This document shows positions 17,401-25,275 of a stretch of 64,000 nucleotides of DNA, piece after piece. Made by a program: the position numbers and the translations under genes. Below the pieces are notes generated by a model. It worked only from the letters and a program-made list of their open reading frames with translations, was not told the DNA's origin and made no database searches. Positions within the stretch are counted from its first letter, which is position 1. The number at the start of each line of letters is the position of its first letter. This DNA comes from Iodobacter ciconiae. Its GTDB lineage: Bacteria; Pseudomonadota; Gammaproteobacteria; Burkholderiales; Chitinibacteraceae. The stretch covers positions 620,001 to 684,000 of the forward strand of contig NZ_CP034433.1 in NCBI RefSeq assembly GCF_003952345.1, read 5' to 3'.

Positions 17401-18963
17401 CACGAATACAAGCTATTCGGCCAGCAACAGCAGTACAACTGGCAGCATGAATACGACGAACTCGGCAACCGCATCGCCAGCATCCGCCCCGATGGCCAGC
17501 GCACCGACTGGCTGATTTACGGCAGTGGCCACGTGCACGGCATGCTGTGGAATAAACAAGAAATCGCCAGCTTTGAGCGTGATGATCTGCACCGCGAAAC
17601 CCAGCGAACGCTGGGCAATCAACTGACTGCACACACCCACTTCGACAAAATGGGCCGCATTACCCAGCAAACACTCAGCGGTAAAACCAGCAGCAACCGC
17701 AGCTACAAATACGATCCAGTCGGCCAGTTGCTGGGCATCAGCGACAGCCGCAGCGGCCAGATCAGCTATCAATACGATCCAGTAGGCCGTCTTATCGCTG
17801 CCAACAGCCGCCTCGGCCATGAAACCTTCGCCTTCGATCCAGCCAGTAACTTAGTCGATACAAAAGCTGGCACCAGCAGCAGCTTGCCCACCATGCCCGC
17901 TGTGCTCGGCAACTTATTAAAGCAATACGCCGGAACCCATTACAAATACGACGCCCGCAGCAATCTGATCGAAAAACAGCAAGGCGAACAAACCACTAAA
18001 TACAGCTGGGATGGTTTTAACCGCCTGAGTAAAATCAGCAGCCAAGCGGGCGAAACCAAATACTTCTACGACGTATTCGGCCGCCGCATCGGCAAAGAAA
18101 ACGCTCAAGGTAAAACAACATTCATCTGGGACGGCGACGTTATCGCCCTGGAAAAAACTGCCGAACAAACACGCCATTACCTGTTTGAACCCAACAGCTT
18201 TATACCGCTGGCGCAAATCGTCTCCACCAACGACAGCGAACAAGAACACACCGCCTACTACCATGTGGATCAACTTGGTACACCGCAAACACTTAGCGAT
18301 GAAAACGGCGAAATCGCATGGAGCGCAGAGTACAAGGCGTGGGGTGAAGCGCAGGTCGTCATCAGTGAAGCGGCAAAAGAAGCTGGAATCAACAATTCCA
18401 TACGCTTTCAAGGCCAATACTACGACGAAGAATCCGGCTTGCACTACAACCGCCACCGCTATTACGATCCGGAGATTGGGCGGTTTATTAGTAGTGATCC
18501 GATTGGCTTGATGGGGGGATTTAATACTCATGCTTATGCGCCGAATCCGACGGGGTGGATCGATCCACAGGGATTGGCTCGTGATCCAAAATCATCGTAT
18601 CCAGCAACAGATGTAATGCCTAAAATAGCAGGTACAGAACGCCATCATGTCATTCCGTATCATTTGCGTGACCATCCTGCAATGAGAGATGCAGGCTTAG
18701 ATATCAATTCAGCAAAAAATATGATGTATCTTCCAAGACATTGCAACACAAGTACAACAACAAATAGAACGCGTCATTCCTGCTTTAAACTTGGTGATGA
18801 TAAACATGCAAACTATGACCAGCATATGCGGCAACAGCTGGATTCAATTTCTAGAAAAGCAGATCAGAATGATTGGGACTCTTCACAAATAAGGCAAGAG
18901 ATTGAGAAATTGCAGTCCAGCACGAGACAAGACCTAAGAAAAGGAAAAAAAACATGGCCATGA
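14452..18963 (+). CDS. Rhs polymorphic toxin with C-terminal HNH/EndoVII-type nuclease tip
   Basis: This 1503-residue Rhs protein has a mostly helical N-terminal region (1-360) without a recognisable PAAR motif but with hydrophobic segments near 75-100 and 112-130. It continues with the DUF6531-like start CKSCPITGGTAHSIGFALGE (about 362), many YD repeats (about 450-1320) and the conserved core end DPIGLMGGFNTHAYAPNP to DPQGL (residue 1375). The variable tip (1376-1503) has ERHHVIPYHL and a later cluster of His/Cys residues, resembling AHH-type HNH nucleases. It is presumably delivered by the VgrG encoded upstream to cut DNA of rival cells. The stop overlaps the immunity gene start. Confidence 0.9.
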   Translation: MVTHSIPYLNPKPSETKGEYGERAELVSEVMKQYALVPLDAQLSKDVQSNVGEFDKWIQELTGGKLSLNDLQMVLAGIPVIGNLIAASDVIIGLYELTQKQTEPEVMDWFGIGVDTIGVIPLPPGLAPLRMTLRPVIAAVKQSVVVNKGAVASAVVEVITSHIMADQRVAATVETAVQDLSKAIQPIMENVATFIMGLIDQFALFLRQLSTGELGKYRAVPAGIAYNKGTNFRDAKATKTSIFHALLEICASARNVVINTISKLVLSTEQKAWLMQAANHLEHKISPLVKAKMKDLGDDKVQGSIAQLLKTLLEHLAHKKTNKTQGSATPGVKSEAKYRVSQQQVEKSRKLQKAEKAPNSCKSCPITGGTAHSIGFALGEESFSHTDFVLEGVMPIVWARTYNSRLARFDQSNQGARWLTPFHTRFDLSDDGMVYIDDQGRETPYPRLKVGEHHQDRSEGQTLSQLSDKLLTVAHGHELLEIFERHGESYLLAMLRDRAGNEIVLDYDIQGRLSRLRNGESPWAQLQYDAHNRISSISLASTPPRQLASYQYNDAGDLISASDEDQQRWQYQYQHHLITRYTDRTGRGQNIEWDGTDAKSKAIREYADDGSNSIQLEYVPDLRLTIATDALAQETYYYFDIDGYVYRTVYPDGKEEWAFRDEAKNLTKHIHPDGTAESFIYDDKDNLIEHIRPDQTRVLMAYDDKDQLIRITDPSGHEWLREYDAQGNLTKETDPLGHSTQYSYNPQGLPVAIKDAKGGSKKLAYLPNGQLSSYTDCSGKTSQWQYDARGRLIVAQDAAGNASQYHYGSDGQLAKVVNPDGTHSLLQYDAEGRLLSHTDALQAKTQFDYDRAGRVSSRKDAANQTLNYQYDKLGRLLSLINENNEAYRFTYDAASRLQEETDFGNKRTRYQYEAATGRLQQIDEAGKITTLAYDETGRLTARQSGQSSERFRYDVLGRIYAAKNQYSECHFAFDAVGNLITERHEYKLFGQQQQYNWQHEYDELGNRIASIRPDGQRTDWLIYGSGHVHGMLWNKQEIASFERDDLHRETQRTLGNQLTAHTHFDKMGRITQQTLSGKTSSNRSYKYDPVGQLLGISDSRSGQISYQYDPVGRLIAANSRLGHETFAFDPASNLVDTKAGTSSSLPTMPAVLGNLLKQYAGTHYKYDARSNLIEKQQGEQTTKYSWDGFNRLSKISSQAGETKYFYDVFGRRIGKENAQGKTTFIWDGDVIALEKTAEQTRHYLFEPNSFIPLAQIVSTNDSEQEHTAYYHVDQLGTPQTLSDENGEIAWSAEYKAWGEAQVVISEAAKEAGINNSIRFQGQYYDEESGLHYNRHRYYDPEIGRFISSDPIGLMGGFNTHAYAPNPTGWIDPQGLARDPKSSYPATDVMPKIAGTERHHVIPYHLRDHPAMRDAGLDINSAKNMMYLPRHCNTSTTTNRTRHSCFKLGDDKHANYDQHMRQQLDSISRKADQNDWDSSQIRQEIEKLQSSTRQDLRKGKKTWP
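17923..18576 (+). repeat. 654-base direct repeat, copy 1 (3' end of Rhs core)
   Basis: The segment encoding the last part of the Rhs core recurs at 21939-22592 with the same length and only scattered differences, mostly synonymous. Homologous recombination between the copies would swap the toxin tip. Confidence 0.9.
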
Positions 18964-19514
18964 AAGTTTATGATCTTGTAGTTAAGTCAAAGAAGGATGC
19001 TTGCTATGCTTATATGCCTGATGCGATATTAAGCTCGCCCAACAAGAGGAGCTTATATCGTTTTTTATATTCCGAGGATTCATGCAACTGGCCTGACTGG
19101 ATCAGCAGTTTCTACTTCTATGCACAAGAAGGACTCACAGATGTTGAATTAACCCATTTAGATTATTTGGAAGTGCTTGGCCCTTATGCATTATTTTCTG
19201 AGAATTTTTTTAAAGTTTTCCATGAGCTATTGCAAACTGAAGTGATATTTCATCCTATTCAAGTTATTGCCCATCGCGGAGAAGGGAAAGCATACAATTT
19301 TTACTTGGCTAAATTTTTACGGAGTGAAAAATTTTTACGCGCAAATGAAAATGGAAAAGCAATGATTGAGTTATATTCTAAGTTTACTCCATTTTTATTA
19401 GCAAAAGATGTAGCGCCAGAATACGCGTACTGCTACTTTGCATCTGAGTCAATGGTCAATATTTGTAAAGAAAATAACATGCAAATTGCATTTAAAGAAG
19501 CTAAATTCCGCTAA
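18954..19514 (+). CDS. Putative immunity protein for the Rhs nuclease tip
   Basis: This 186-residue protein begins inside the last codons of the rhs gene (ATG at 18954 or 18960), the usual position of a cognate immunity gene. The segment LTHLDYLEVLGPYALFSENF and the later KAYNFYLAKFLRSEKF resemble the DUF1629/Imm11 type of immunity proteins. Function is inferred from position. It is more AT-rich than the rhs core, as is typical for tip/immunity pairs acquired separately. Confidence 0.65.
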   Translation: MAMKVYDLVVKSKKDACYAYMPDAILSSPNKRSLYRFLYSEDSCNWPDWISSFYFYAQEGLTDVELTHLDYLEVLGPYALFSENFFKVFHELLQTEVIFHPIQVIAHRGEGKAYNFYLAKFLRSEKFLRANENGKAMIELYSKFTPFLLAKDVAPEYAYCYFASESMVNICKENNMQIAFKEAKFR

Positions 19515-19675
19515 AGAGCAATGGGGGCAGGTCTTACATTTCATAAAAAATATAAAACCTGTTCCTTTAGTTCATCAAGACTAAGTTAAAAAACAAATTT
19601 ACAAAGAACAATTAGGGCATGTTTTAATTCAGGTAAATAGATCTTCGCTTCAGCTAAAAATAAAAAGAAAACCAA

Positions 19676-20194
19676 ATGTTTACAATGCAAAACACCAGTA
19701 AAACCGAGAGATCTTTTCTTGATCTGAAAGACCAAAATGGCGACGTATTAAAACATTTCGTTTTGGGACTTGATGTTAGTAAATTTCAGAATGGAGTAAG
19801 TTTAAAGCTAAAGGCCCAAAAGTTTTTTAATCTAAAAAATATTGAAGATTGCGATTTCTTTCAGCCAACAATGCCATTTCCTGTTTTTTCTTGTCACGCA
19901 AAAGAAGTTATTGAAGCATGCACGAACGATATTGATTTTGCACCTTGTGAAATATTTATTAATGGTATATTTGTAAAGGCATTTGCTGGAAGAATTTTAA
20001 ATTTTAAGCCTGTTTTTGTAAGAGAGGGAGAGTACGCAATTAAAGTTAGGAATGAATTCATGCCCAGTGAAAATGATTTTATTATTAGAGATTCTGAAAA
20101 TGAGCAGTTTTACTTTGTTACTGAGCGCTTTCGTAAGCTTTGTTCGGATTCCAAGTTAAAAATAAGATTTATTGATTTTTCAATGTTTAAATAA
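19676..20194 (+). CDS. Orphan immunity-like protein (DUF1629/Imm11-like)
   Basis: This 172-residue protein is AT-rich with no signal peptide. It has the general layout of DUF1629-type immunity proteins (IFINGIFVKAFAGRILNF, then FYFVTERFRKLC near the end). No toxin tip lies directly upstream, so it is a leftover or acquired immunity gene. The start could also be the ATG two codons on (19682). Assignment to the family is tentative. Confidence 0.5.
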   Translation: MFTMQNTSKTERSFLDLKDQNGDVLKHFVLGLDVSKFQNGVSLKLKAQKFFNLKNIEDCDFFQPTMPFPVFSCHAKEVIEACTNDIDFAPCEIFINGIFVKAFAGRILNFKPVFVREGEYAIKVRNEFMPSENDFIIRDSENEQFYFVTERFRKLCSDSKLKIRFIDFSMFK

Positions 20195-20258
20195 GAATGT
20201 CGTGAACATTATTAACGATAGCTTAATAAACTTTGTATTTGATAAATAAAAATTTGTA

Positions 20259-20326
20259 GGGTCAGATACCGTCTTGCAAGTCAAGGTTTTTAGTCCCGAA
20301 ATGGGCATCAAACGGTACGCCTGACT
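20259..20326 (-). mobile_element. 68-base remnant of the IS110 element found at 62895-63910
   Basis: This segment is identical, apart from a single T/C difference, to the 3' end of the IS110 copy at the right side of the window. It covers the last codons of the transposase and the terminal GGGTCAGATACCGTCTTGC. It stops abruptly where the orphan toxin tip begins. Confidence 0.85.
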
Positions 20327-20677
20327 GTTGGAGATAACAAGCAAGCCCATCGCTTAATACCTGAAGAAATATGGGCAAAACATGAGGGCTTTCTTAATAA
20401 AGTTGGAATGAGCGGACAACGTGATGATGCAGCGAATGGCTTATTGATTCCTGATAGTGCACAAAAAGCTCGACAGATGAAAAAACGTTTTTACCATTGC
20501 GGCTCTCATGCTGGATATTCTGCTGTTGTAAATAATCAGGTCCAAAAAATTAGAGATGAATATGAAAATGGTGATATTTCCTCCACGGAAGCTGCAAATA
20601 AAATTTCCGCACTGCAAGACAGATTACGAACAGGCCTGAACGTTAGTGGCGGAAAATCACCAATTAGAATTAGGTAG
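20327..20677 (+). pseudogene. Headless Rhs toxin tip (AHH/WHH-like nuclease)
   Basis: The reading frame is open across the junction with the IS remnant and encodes a nuclease-like tip starting VGDNKQAHRLIPEEIWAKH. It continues with DDAANGLLIP and FYHCGSHAGYS, typical of AHH-type HNH nuclease tips where the first His of the motif is AHR/AHH. The Rhs core that should precede it is missing, replaced by an IS110 end. An internal ATG at 20408 would drop the first His motif. It is probably an unexpressed reservoir of a tip, followed six bases later by its immunity gene. Confidence 0.65.
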
Positions 20678-20683
20678 AAAATA

Positions 20684-21331
20684 ATGAAAAAATACTTTGC
20701 ACTTGCGCGGAAAAACCAAATTGGTTGCCCTGTCGGTTATATAAATTGGGTTTTGTATGATAAGTACTATCCTTTAAAAGAAGCAAAAAAAATTCAACAT
20801 GGGTACTACCCTTGGTATGCTGAAAACAGGGAAAGTAAAATTGACAATTTTCCTGAAAACATCCATCTAATCTACAATGGAGGTGAGGTCGATTTTGATA
20901 TACGAGCAGAGCCAGGAAATTATTTTATTGTAATAAGTAAAAATGCGCTTGAAGTTATTAATAAATTTTCCATTCAATTTGATGATATAAGAGAGGTTGT
21001 CATCTGTGATGCGAATGGTCAAAAAACGTCTAATAAAGAGTACTGTGTCGCTCGGCTTACACCTATTACAGCGGAAGAAGTTGACTCTGGATCATCTGAA
21101 TTTATTAAGAATGAATATGGAAGAATAACAAAAATAAGAAAAATTTCTTTTTCTCCACAGTTTGATTGCGATTTATTTAGAATAAAAGGTATGTTAGGCG
21201 GGAGTCAAACATTAATTTGCTCAGAAGAGTTAAAAAATGAATTAGAACTTGCCAATGCTGATAACGGGATTAATTTCGTTGATTTATCTTCATTTTCTTG
21301 CTCTACCTTTTGGAACTTCGAAGCGATTTGA
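20684..21331 (+). CDS. Putative immunity protein for the headless tip (DUF1629-like)
   Basis: This 215-residue protein has an AT-rich gene and begins MKKYFALARKNQIGCPVGYI. The middle IRAEPGNYFIVISKNALEVI and the end DLFRIKGMLGGSQTLICSEE fit the Imm11/DUF1629 layout. It starts six bases after the orphan tip and is presumably its cognate immunity gene. A 40-codon fragment with a related N-terminus is at 23715-23837. Confidence 0.6.
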   Translation: MKKYFALARKNQIGCPVGYINWVLYDKYYPLKEAKKIQHGYYPWYAENRESKIDNFPENIHLIYNGGEVDFDIRAEPGNYFIVISKNALEVINKFSIQFDDIREVVICDANGQKTSNKEYCVARLTPITAEEVDSGSSEFIKNEYGRITKIRKISFSPQFDCDLFRIKGMLGGSQTLICSEELKNELELANADNGINFVDLSSFSCSTFWNFEAI

Positions 21332-21448
21332 TTTTTTAATTTGGACTTCAATGTTGCCGCAGAAGATTTTGAAATCCTGATTTTATTTTAATAATTGAGG
21401 CAACATAATTAGATCAGAAAAGACGTTATTTTATTTTTAGCATAAAAT

Positions 21449-21860
21449 ATGCCAAGAAAATCAGATCATTCACTACGGCTTGAGAGCCTTCCTGCCGGGA
21501 TCAAAGAAGCGGCCCAAAGCTGGATTCCTATTGCTATTGGTAAGCGTCGAAGCCCTATAGGTAAGCGGCAATGTTTGCGGGTATTGCAAGCGGTTGCAAA
21601 GGCATGGGGTGGAGAATGCCTTTCTGAGGAGTACATAAATAGCAGCGTTAAATTGTCTTTTCGCTGTAGCAAAGGGCATCGCTGGGAGTCGTATGACCGC
21701 ACTATATTGCGTGGTGGCTTTTGTCCTGTTTGTTATGACAGAGGGCGTCATACTTTGAAAGGTACAAGCAGTGGCTGCGGAGCGTGGCTGGCAGTGCTTA
21801 AGCACGCATTATGAGAACAGAAATGCCCCCATGCTGTGGCGCTGCAAAAACATAATAACT
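21449..21860 (+). pseudogene. Frameshifted zinc-ribbon (DUF4379-like) protein gene
   Basis: The first frame encodes FRCSKGHRWESYDRTILRGGF and CPVCYDRGRHTL, one treble-clef/zinc-ribbon unit (CxxGHxW...CPxC). A second unit (AAERGWQCLSTHYENRNAPM followed by LWRCKN) continues in another frame from about 21770, so the gene carries a frameshift and then breaks off before the second GHxW motif. The break lies about 80 bases before the displaced Rhs segment. The function of the intact family is unknown. Confidence 0.55.
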
Positions 21861-21938
21861 GGGGTCAGAGTAAACTTAATTCTGCTTTCTTTTGCTCTAA
21901 GAGGATTTAATTTTTTTTCCGACTCCTATTATTTTAAT

Positions 21939-22592
21939 CAATACGCCGGAACCCATTACAAATACGACGCCCGCAGCAATCTGATTGAAAAACAGCAAGG
22001 TGAGCAGATCACCCAATACAGCTGGGATGGTTTTAACCGCCTGGGTAAAATCAGCAGCCAAGCGGGCGAGACCAAATACTTCTACGACGTATTCGGCCGC
22101 CGCATCGGCAAAGAAAACGCCCGAGGCAAAACAGAATTCATCTGGGACGGCGACGTCATCGCCCTGGAAAAAACTGCCGAACAAACACGCCATTACCTGT
22201 TTGAACCCAACAGCTTTATACCGCTGGCGCAAATCGTCTCCACCAACGACAGCGAACAAGAACACACCGCCTACTACCATGTGGATCAACTTGGTACACC
22301 GCAAACACTTAGCGATGAAAACGGCGAAATCGCATGGAGCGCAGAGTACAAGGCGTGGGGCGAAGCGCAGGTCGTCATCAGCGAAGCGGCAAAAGAAGCC
22401 GGAATCGATAACCCAATCCGCTTTCAAGGCCAATACTTTGACGAAGAATCCGGCTTGCACTACAACCGCCACCGCTATTACGATCCGGAGATTGGGCGGT
22501 TTATTAGTAGTGATCCGATTGGGTTAATGGGGGGATTAAATACCCATGCTTATGCGCCAAATCCAACAAGGTGGACTGATCCTACTGGATTA
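21939..22592 (+). repeat. 654-base direct repeat, copy 2
   Basis: Second copy of the Rhs core end, matching 17923-18576 from the QYAGTHYKYD codons to the DPxGL codons. Confidence 0.9.
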
Positions 22593-23033
22593 AGTCCATG
22601 TTTATGTGATTGTGAAGAGATTCTTGCTCAGGAAGGCGTTAAAACAGGCCGCCATGGTGATTTAAAGAAGATTGGTGATTTAAAGAAGATTGGTGGTTTA
22701 CAGGATTCGCATCATATTTATCAAGATGCATCCGTCAATGGCATTGCAAACTATAACTATAACGATGCCCCAGCGATTAGTTTACAAGGCCGAAATGCAG
22801 ATGGCACAACACGAGGAACACCACATTATAAAGCAAATAGAGCTCAAGATTCAGCGTCTACGGCTGGGTTGCTAGGTAGTGAAACTGTTGTGGCCTATAA
22901 GTCTTTAAGAGCTGCTGGACTTAGTCCTCAGGCGGCAAAATGTGCGACATTAAAAGCGCGAGGTTATTTTAAAGGAATTGGTGCAAGTTCAGGCACAAGT
23001 ACGGTAACGCCATCAAAAAGGGGAAAAAAATGA
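21939..23033 (+). pseudogene. Displaced Rhs core end with SHH-type nuclease tip
   Basis: The first 654 bases repeat the end of the main Rhs core. They continue into a different tip (PCLCDCEEILAQEGVKTGRH onward) with DSHHIYQDA, NDAPAISLQG and RGTPHYKA. This is the pattern of HNH/EndoVII-superfamily toxins with an SHH signature. The N-terminal 90% of an Rhs protein is absent. The open frame extends upstream to 21771 through unrelated sequence. Such orphan modules serve as donors for tip replacement. KIGDLKKIGG contains a seven-codon duplication. The stop overlaps the next gene (ATGA). Confidence 0.8.
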
Positions 23034-23401
23034 CGAATAAGGTTGCTCAAGAAAAAGCTTATATGCTTGCTGTTGAATTTATTGATGCGATAAACACAAA
23101 CGACAAAGAAAAATTGAAGGAGAAATTTAGTGTTTCCCAAGCAGTTTTAGATGAAATATATGAAGAGATCGAGTATTTTTTTGACGGTATTCCACCTATC
23201 TCTTTGCCCTCTATTGAAACCGCTTTTTTATCTAGAAATCCTAAAACATTTTTTGATTTCTATAAAATGGATGATGATATTTTTTGGGGAGCAGAGTGTA
23301 CTTTGTTTGTTGATGGGAAAATCGCTGAACCGATCCTTCATCTAGAATTTATTGAGCGTGATGACGAGTTATTTTTAACATATAAATATTTAGGATCTTA
23401 A
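23030..23401 (+). CDS. Putative immunity protein for the SHH tip
   Basis: This 123-residue acidic protein overlaps the orphan toxin stop by four bases. Its predicted layout, a long N-terminal helix (EKAYMLAVEFIDAINTNDKE) followed by alternating strands and a C-terminal YLGS, resembles NTF2-like immunity proteins. The function is inferred from position; the fold assignment is tentative. Confidence 0.6.
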   Translation: MTNKVAQEKAYMLAVEFIDAINTNDKEKLKEKFSVSQAVLDEIYEEIEYFFDGIPPISLPSIETAFLSRNPKTFFDFYKMDDDIFWGAECTLFVDGKIAEPILHLEFIERDDELFLTYKYLGS

Positions 23402-23480
23402 TAATTAAAGCAATCTACACGATGAGTCGTTAGATCAGAAAAAAATGAGGAGGTCTAATTTCTTTATAAATATTAACCAG

Positions 23481-23632
23481 ATTATGTCTTTTGCTCAGTC
23501 AAGTCCCCATATGGCCATTGTCCGGCTTGAGTGAAGTGCGCATGGAATAAGGGCGTTCCGCCCATTTAACCATCCGAAGCAGCTATGCTGTGCAAGCAGC
23601 TAAATCAAGGGTTCCGGAGCAAAAGACATAAT
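23481..23632. repeat. 152-base MITE-like element with 16-base terminal inverted repeats
   Basis: ATTATGTCTTTTGCTC at 23481-23496 is the exact reverse complement of 23617-23632. The interior is non-coding, GC-richer than its surroundings and contains short dyads. AATATT lies outside each end. It may be a miniature transposable element; no other copy is visible in this window. Confidence 0.5.
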
Positions 23633-23714
23633 TAGGAATATTAAACTTCCTATGAAATAGCCAGCATATTTTTTCTATGGCAATACCTAGCTAGGTTAAG
23701 TTTAGGTTGCAAAA

Positions 23715-23837
23715 ATGAATAAGTATTTTGTCATGGCAGCAAAAGTAGAAACAGGTTGTCCTCCGGGCTTTTATTATGTGTATTTACTAAGCGCATTTGA
23801 TGCTAAAACCTACAAAACTCGGCAATTGTCAAAGTAG
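23715..23837 (+). pseudogene. Truncated DUF1629-like immunity gene
   Basis: The ATG at 23715 starts 40 codons beginning MNKYFVMAAKVETGCPPGFY, clearly related to the immunity protein at 20684 (MKKYFALARKNQIGCPVGYI). The similarity ends near codon 35, just before the IS3-type remnant, so the gene was cut by that insertion. Confidence 0.65.
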
Positions 23838-23855
23838 TTGAGATGTTTTTACGAT

Positions 23856-24150
23856 TTAAGCTGCCTGTAATTCCTCGCTTGTTTTAGGTTCAATGACCCG
23901 GTCTGGGTTGAGTTGCACTTCGTTTTGCCAGCTCCAGTTCCGAGTCGCGTTCCGCCACCGTTCCGGTCGCGCCTGACACGCGGCTTGGTAGAGGGTGTGG
24001 CGTTTTTCTAATAGTGCTTTGTCCTGCCCTTGATACCGCTGTGCCGGTGCGTATGGCTGTACCAATCCACAAAACGCCTGACCCATTGCCTTGCTTCATC
24101 CAGACTGGCAAAGCCTTTATGCGGCCAGGCGGGCCAATATTTCAGCGTGC
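23856..24150 (-). pseudogene. IS3-family transposase (orfB) C-terminal remnant
   Basis: On the minus strand one frame reads RTLKYWPAWPHKGFASLDEA then VDWYSHTHRHSGIKG, the conserved integrase-core end with the catalytic-Glu region upstream lost. A different frame continues with YQGQDKALLEKRHTLYQAAC and ends EELQAA. A frameshift therefore lies near 24040. Only the last quarter of orfB is left. Confidence 0.75.
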
Positions 24151-24317
24151 GGAACACCAACCCACAGCTTGAATCCTGTAGCAAGTAGCCACAGCGAGAG
24201 AAAAAAGCCCAGCGTCCATATCATTGCGTTCGAGTAATACGGCACAAAAAGCCGACCAAATAAGACTGTAGCCAACAGTAACAGCATTCCAACGGCAAGG
24301 ATCATGACTGTGCGCAT
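24117..24317 (-). pseudogene. Small membrane protein gene truncated by the IS3 remnant
   Basis: The frame starts MRTVMILAVGMLLLLATVLF and has two hydrophobic segments (about 4-24 and 32-48). After FKLWVGV it enters the IS3-type sequence and stops at 24117, so the native C-terminus is lost. It is 58 bases after the SDR gene on the same strand, probably one operon. Confidence 0.55.
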
Positions 24318-24375
24318 GGTATTGAATCTCGAAAAATGGTGGATGAATGCAAGGCTGGTTTGTGATCCCTCTATA

Positions 24376-25134
24376 CTAGACAAACATCCCGCCTGACACC
24401 TCAATACGTTGTGCGTTGATCCAACCGCTTTGATCATGCAACAGTGCCGTGATGGCACCACCAATATCGTCGGGCAACCCAACACGACCCAGTGCGGTCT
24501 GATTAGCGATAAACTGATTCAATTGTTCATTATCGCGCACCGCACCACCGCCAAAATCGGTTTCAATTGCGCCAGGTGCAATCACATTAACTCGGATACC
24601 GCGCTCACCTAGCTCTTTAGCCAAATAGCGGCTAAGTACTTCAACTGCGCCTTTCATGGTGGCGTATGCAGCAAAGCCGGGCAAAGCGAAGCGGGTTAGC
24701 CCGGTAGACACATTAATAATTCGCCCCTGATCGGCTAGTAGCGGAAGTAGCTGCTGAGTTAGGAAAAATACGCCTTTCACATGCAAATTCATAAGTTGGT
24801 CAAACTGTGCTTCGGTGGTTTTAATAAAACCGGTATGAATCCCGATACCTGCGTTATTGATCAAAAAATTAAACTGACTGCGTTGCCAGTGCTGCTCTAA
24901 GGCGGCCTCGACGCGACTGGCAAAATCGCTAAATTGAGCGCATTGCCCTGCATCGAGTTGTAGGGCAACGGCTTTGCGCCCCAGCGCTTCGATTTGTGCC
25001 ACAACCGTAGCCGCTTCATCGGTACGACTATGGTAGGTCAGAATAATATCCACACCACTAGCTGCAAGCTGCAGAGCGGTATTCTTACCGAGACCACGGC
25101 TAGCGCCGGTAATTAATGCAATTTTGGTATTCAT
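24376..25134 (-). CDS. SDR-family NAD(P)-dependent oxidoreductase
   Basis: This 252-residue classical short-chain dehydrogenase has the cofactor motif TGASRGLG (9-16), NNAG (about 92-95), the catalytic Ser (NVSTGL near 143) and the YATMK catalytic Tyr/Lys (about 157-161), followed by the PGAIETD loop. The substrate cannot be predicted. It is divergently transcribed from the LysR regulator at 25276, the usual arrangement for LysR-controlled oxidoreductases. Confidence 0.92.
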   Translation of the reverse strand: MNTKIALITGASRGLGKNTALQLAASGVDIILTYHSRTDEAATVVAQIEALGRKAVALQLDAGQCAQFSDFASRVEAALEQHWQRSQFNFLINNAGIGIHTGFIKTTEAQFDQLMNLHVKGVFFLTQQLLPLLADQGRIINVSTGLTRFALPGFAAYATMKGAVEVLSRYLAKELGERGIRVNVIAPGAIETDFGGGAVRDNEQLNQFIANQTALGRVGLPDDIGGAITALLHDQSGWINAQRIEVSGGMFV

Positions 25135-25172
25135 CAGGATTCCTTGGTGGATTTAAAAAAACATAAGCAAGT

Positions 25173-25193
25173 CTATTGCCTATTTTTTGATAG
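25173..25193. promoter_or_regulatory. Candidate LysR-type operator dyad in the divergent promoter region
   Basis: CTAT and ATAG arms flank a 13-base AT-rich centre between the divergent SDR and LysR genes. Interrupted dyads of this kind are typical LysR-type regulator sites; this one is short and only suggestive. Confidence 0.3.
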
Positions 25194-25275
25194 ATAAACA
25201 GGCTTATAATGGCATCACTATCCATGAAAATAGAACAATCAGCTAACCAGGGCGAAAAGGGAATAAGGCGAATTA

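Noticed and set aside
15079..18531. Long minus-strand frames within the rhs gene
   Set aside because: They are opposite-strand shadows of a repetitive coding sequence. They have no ribosome sites and mirror the YD-repeat codons.
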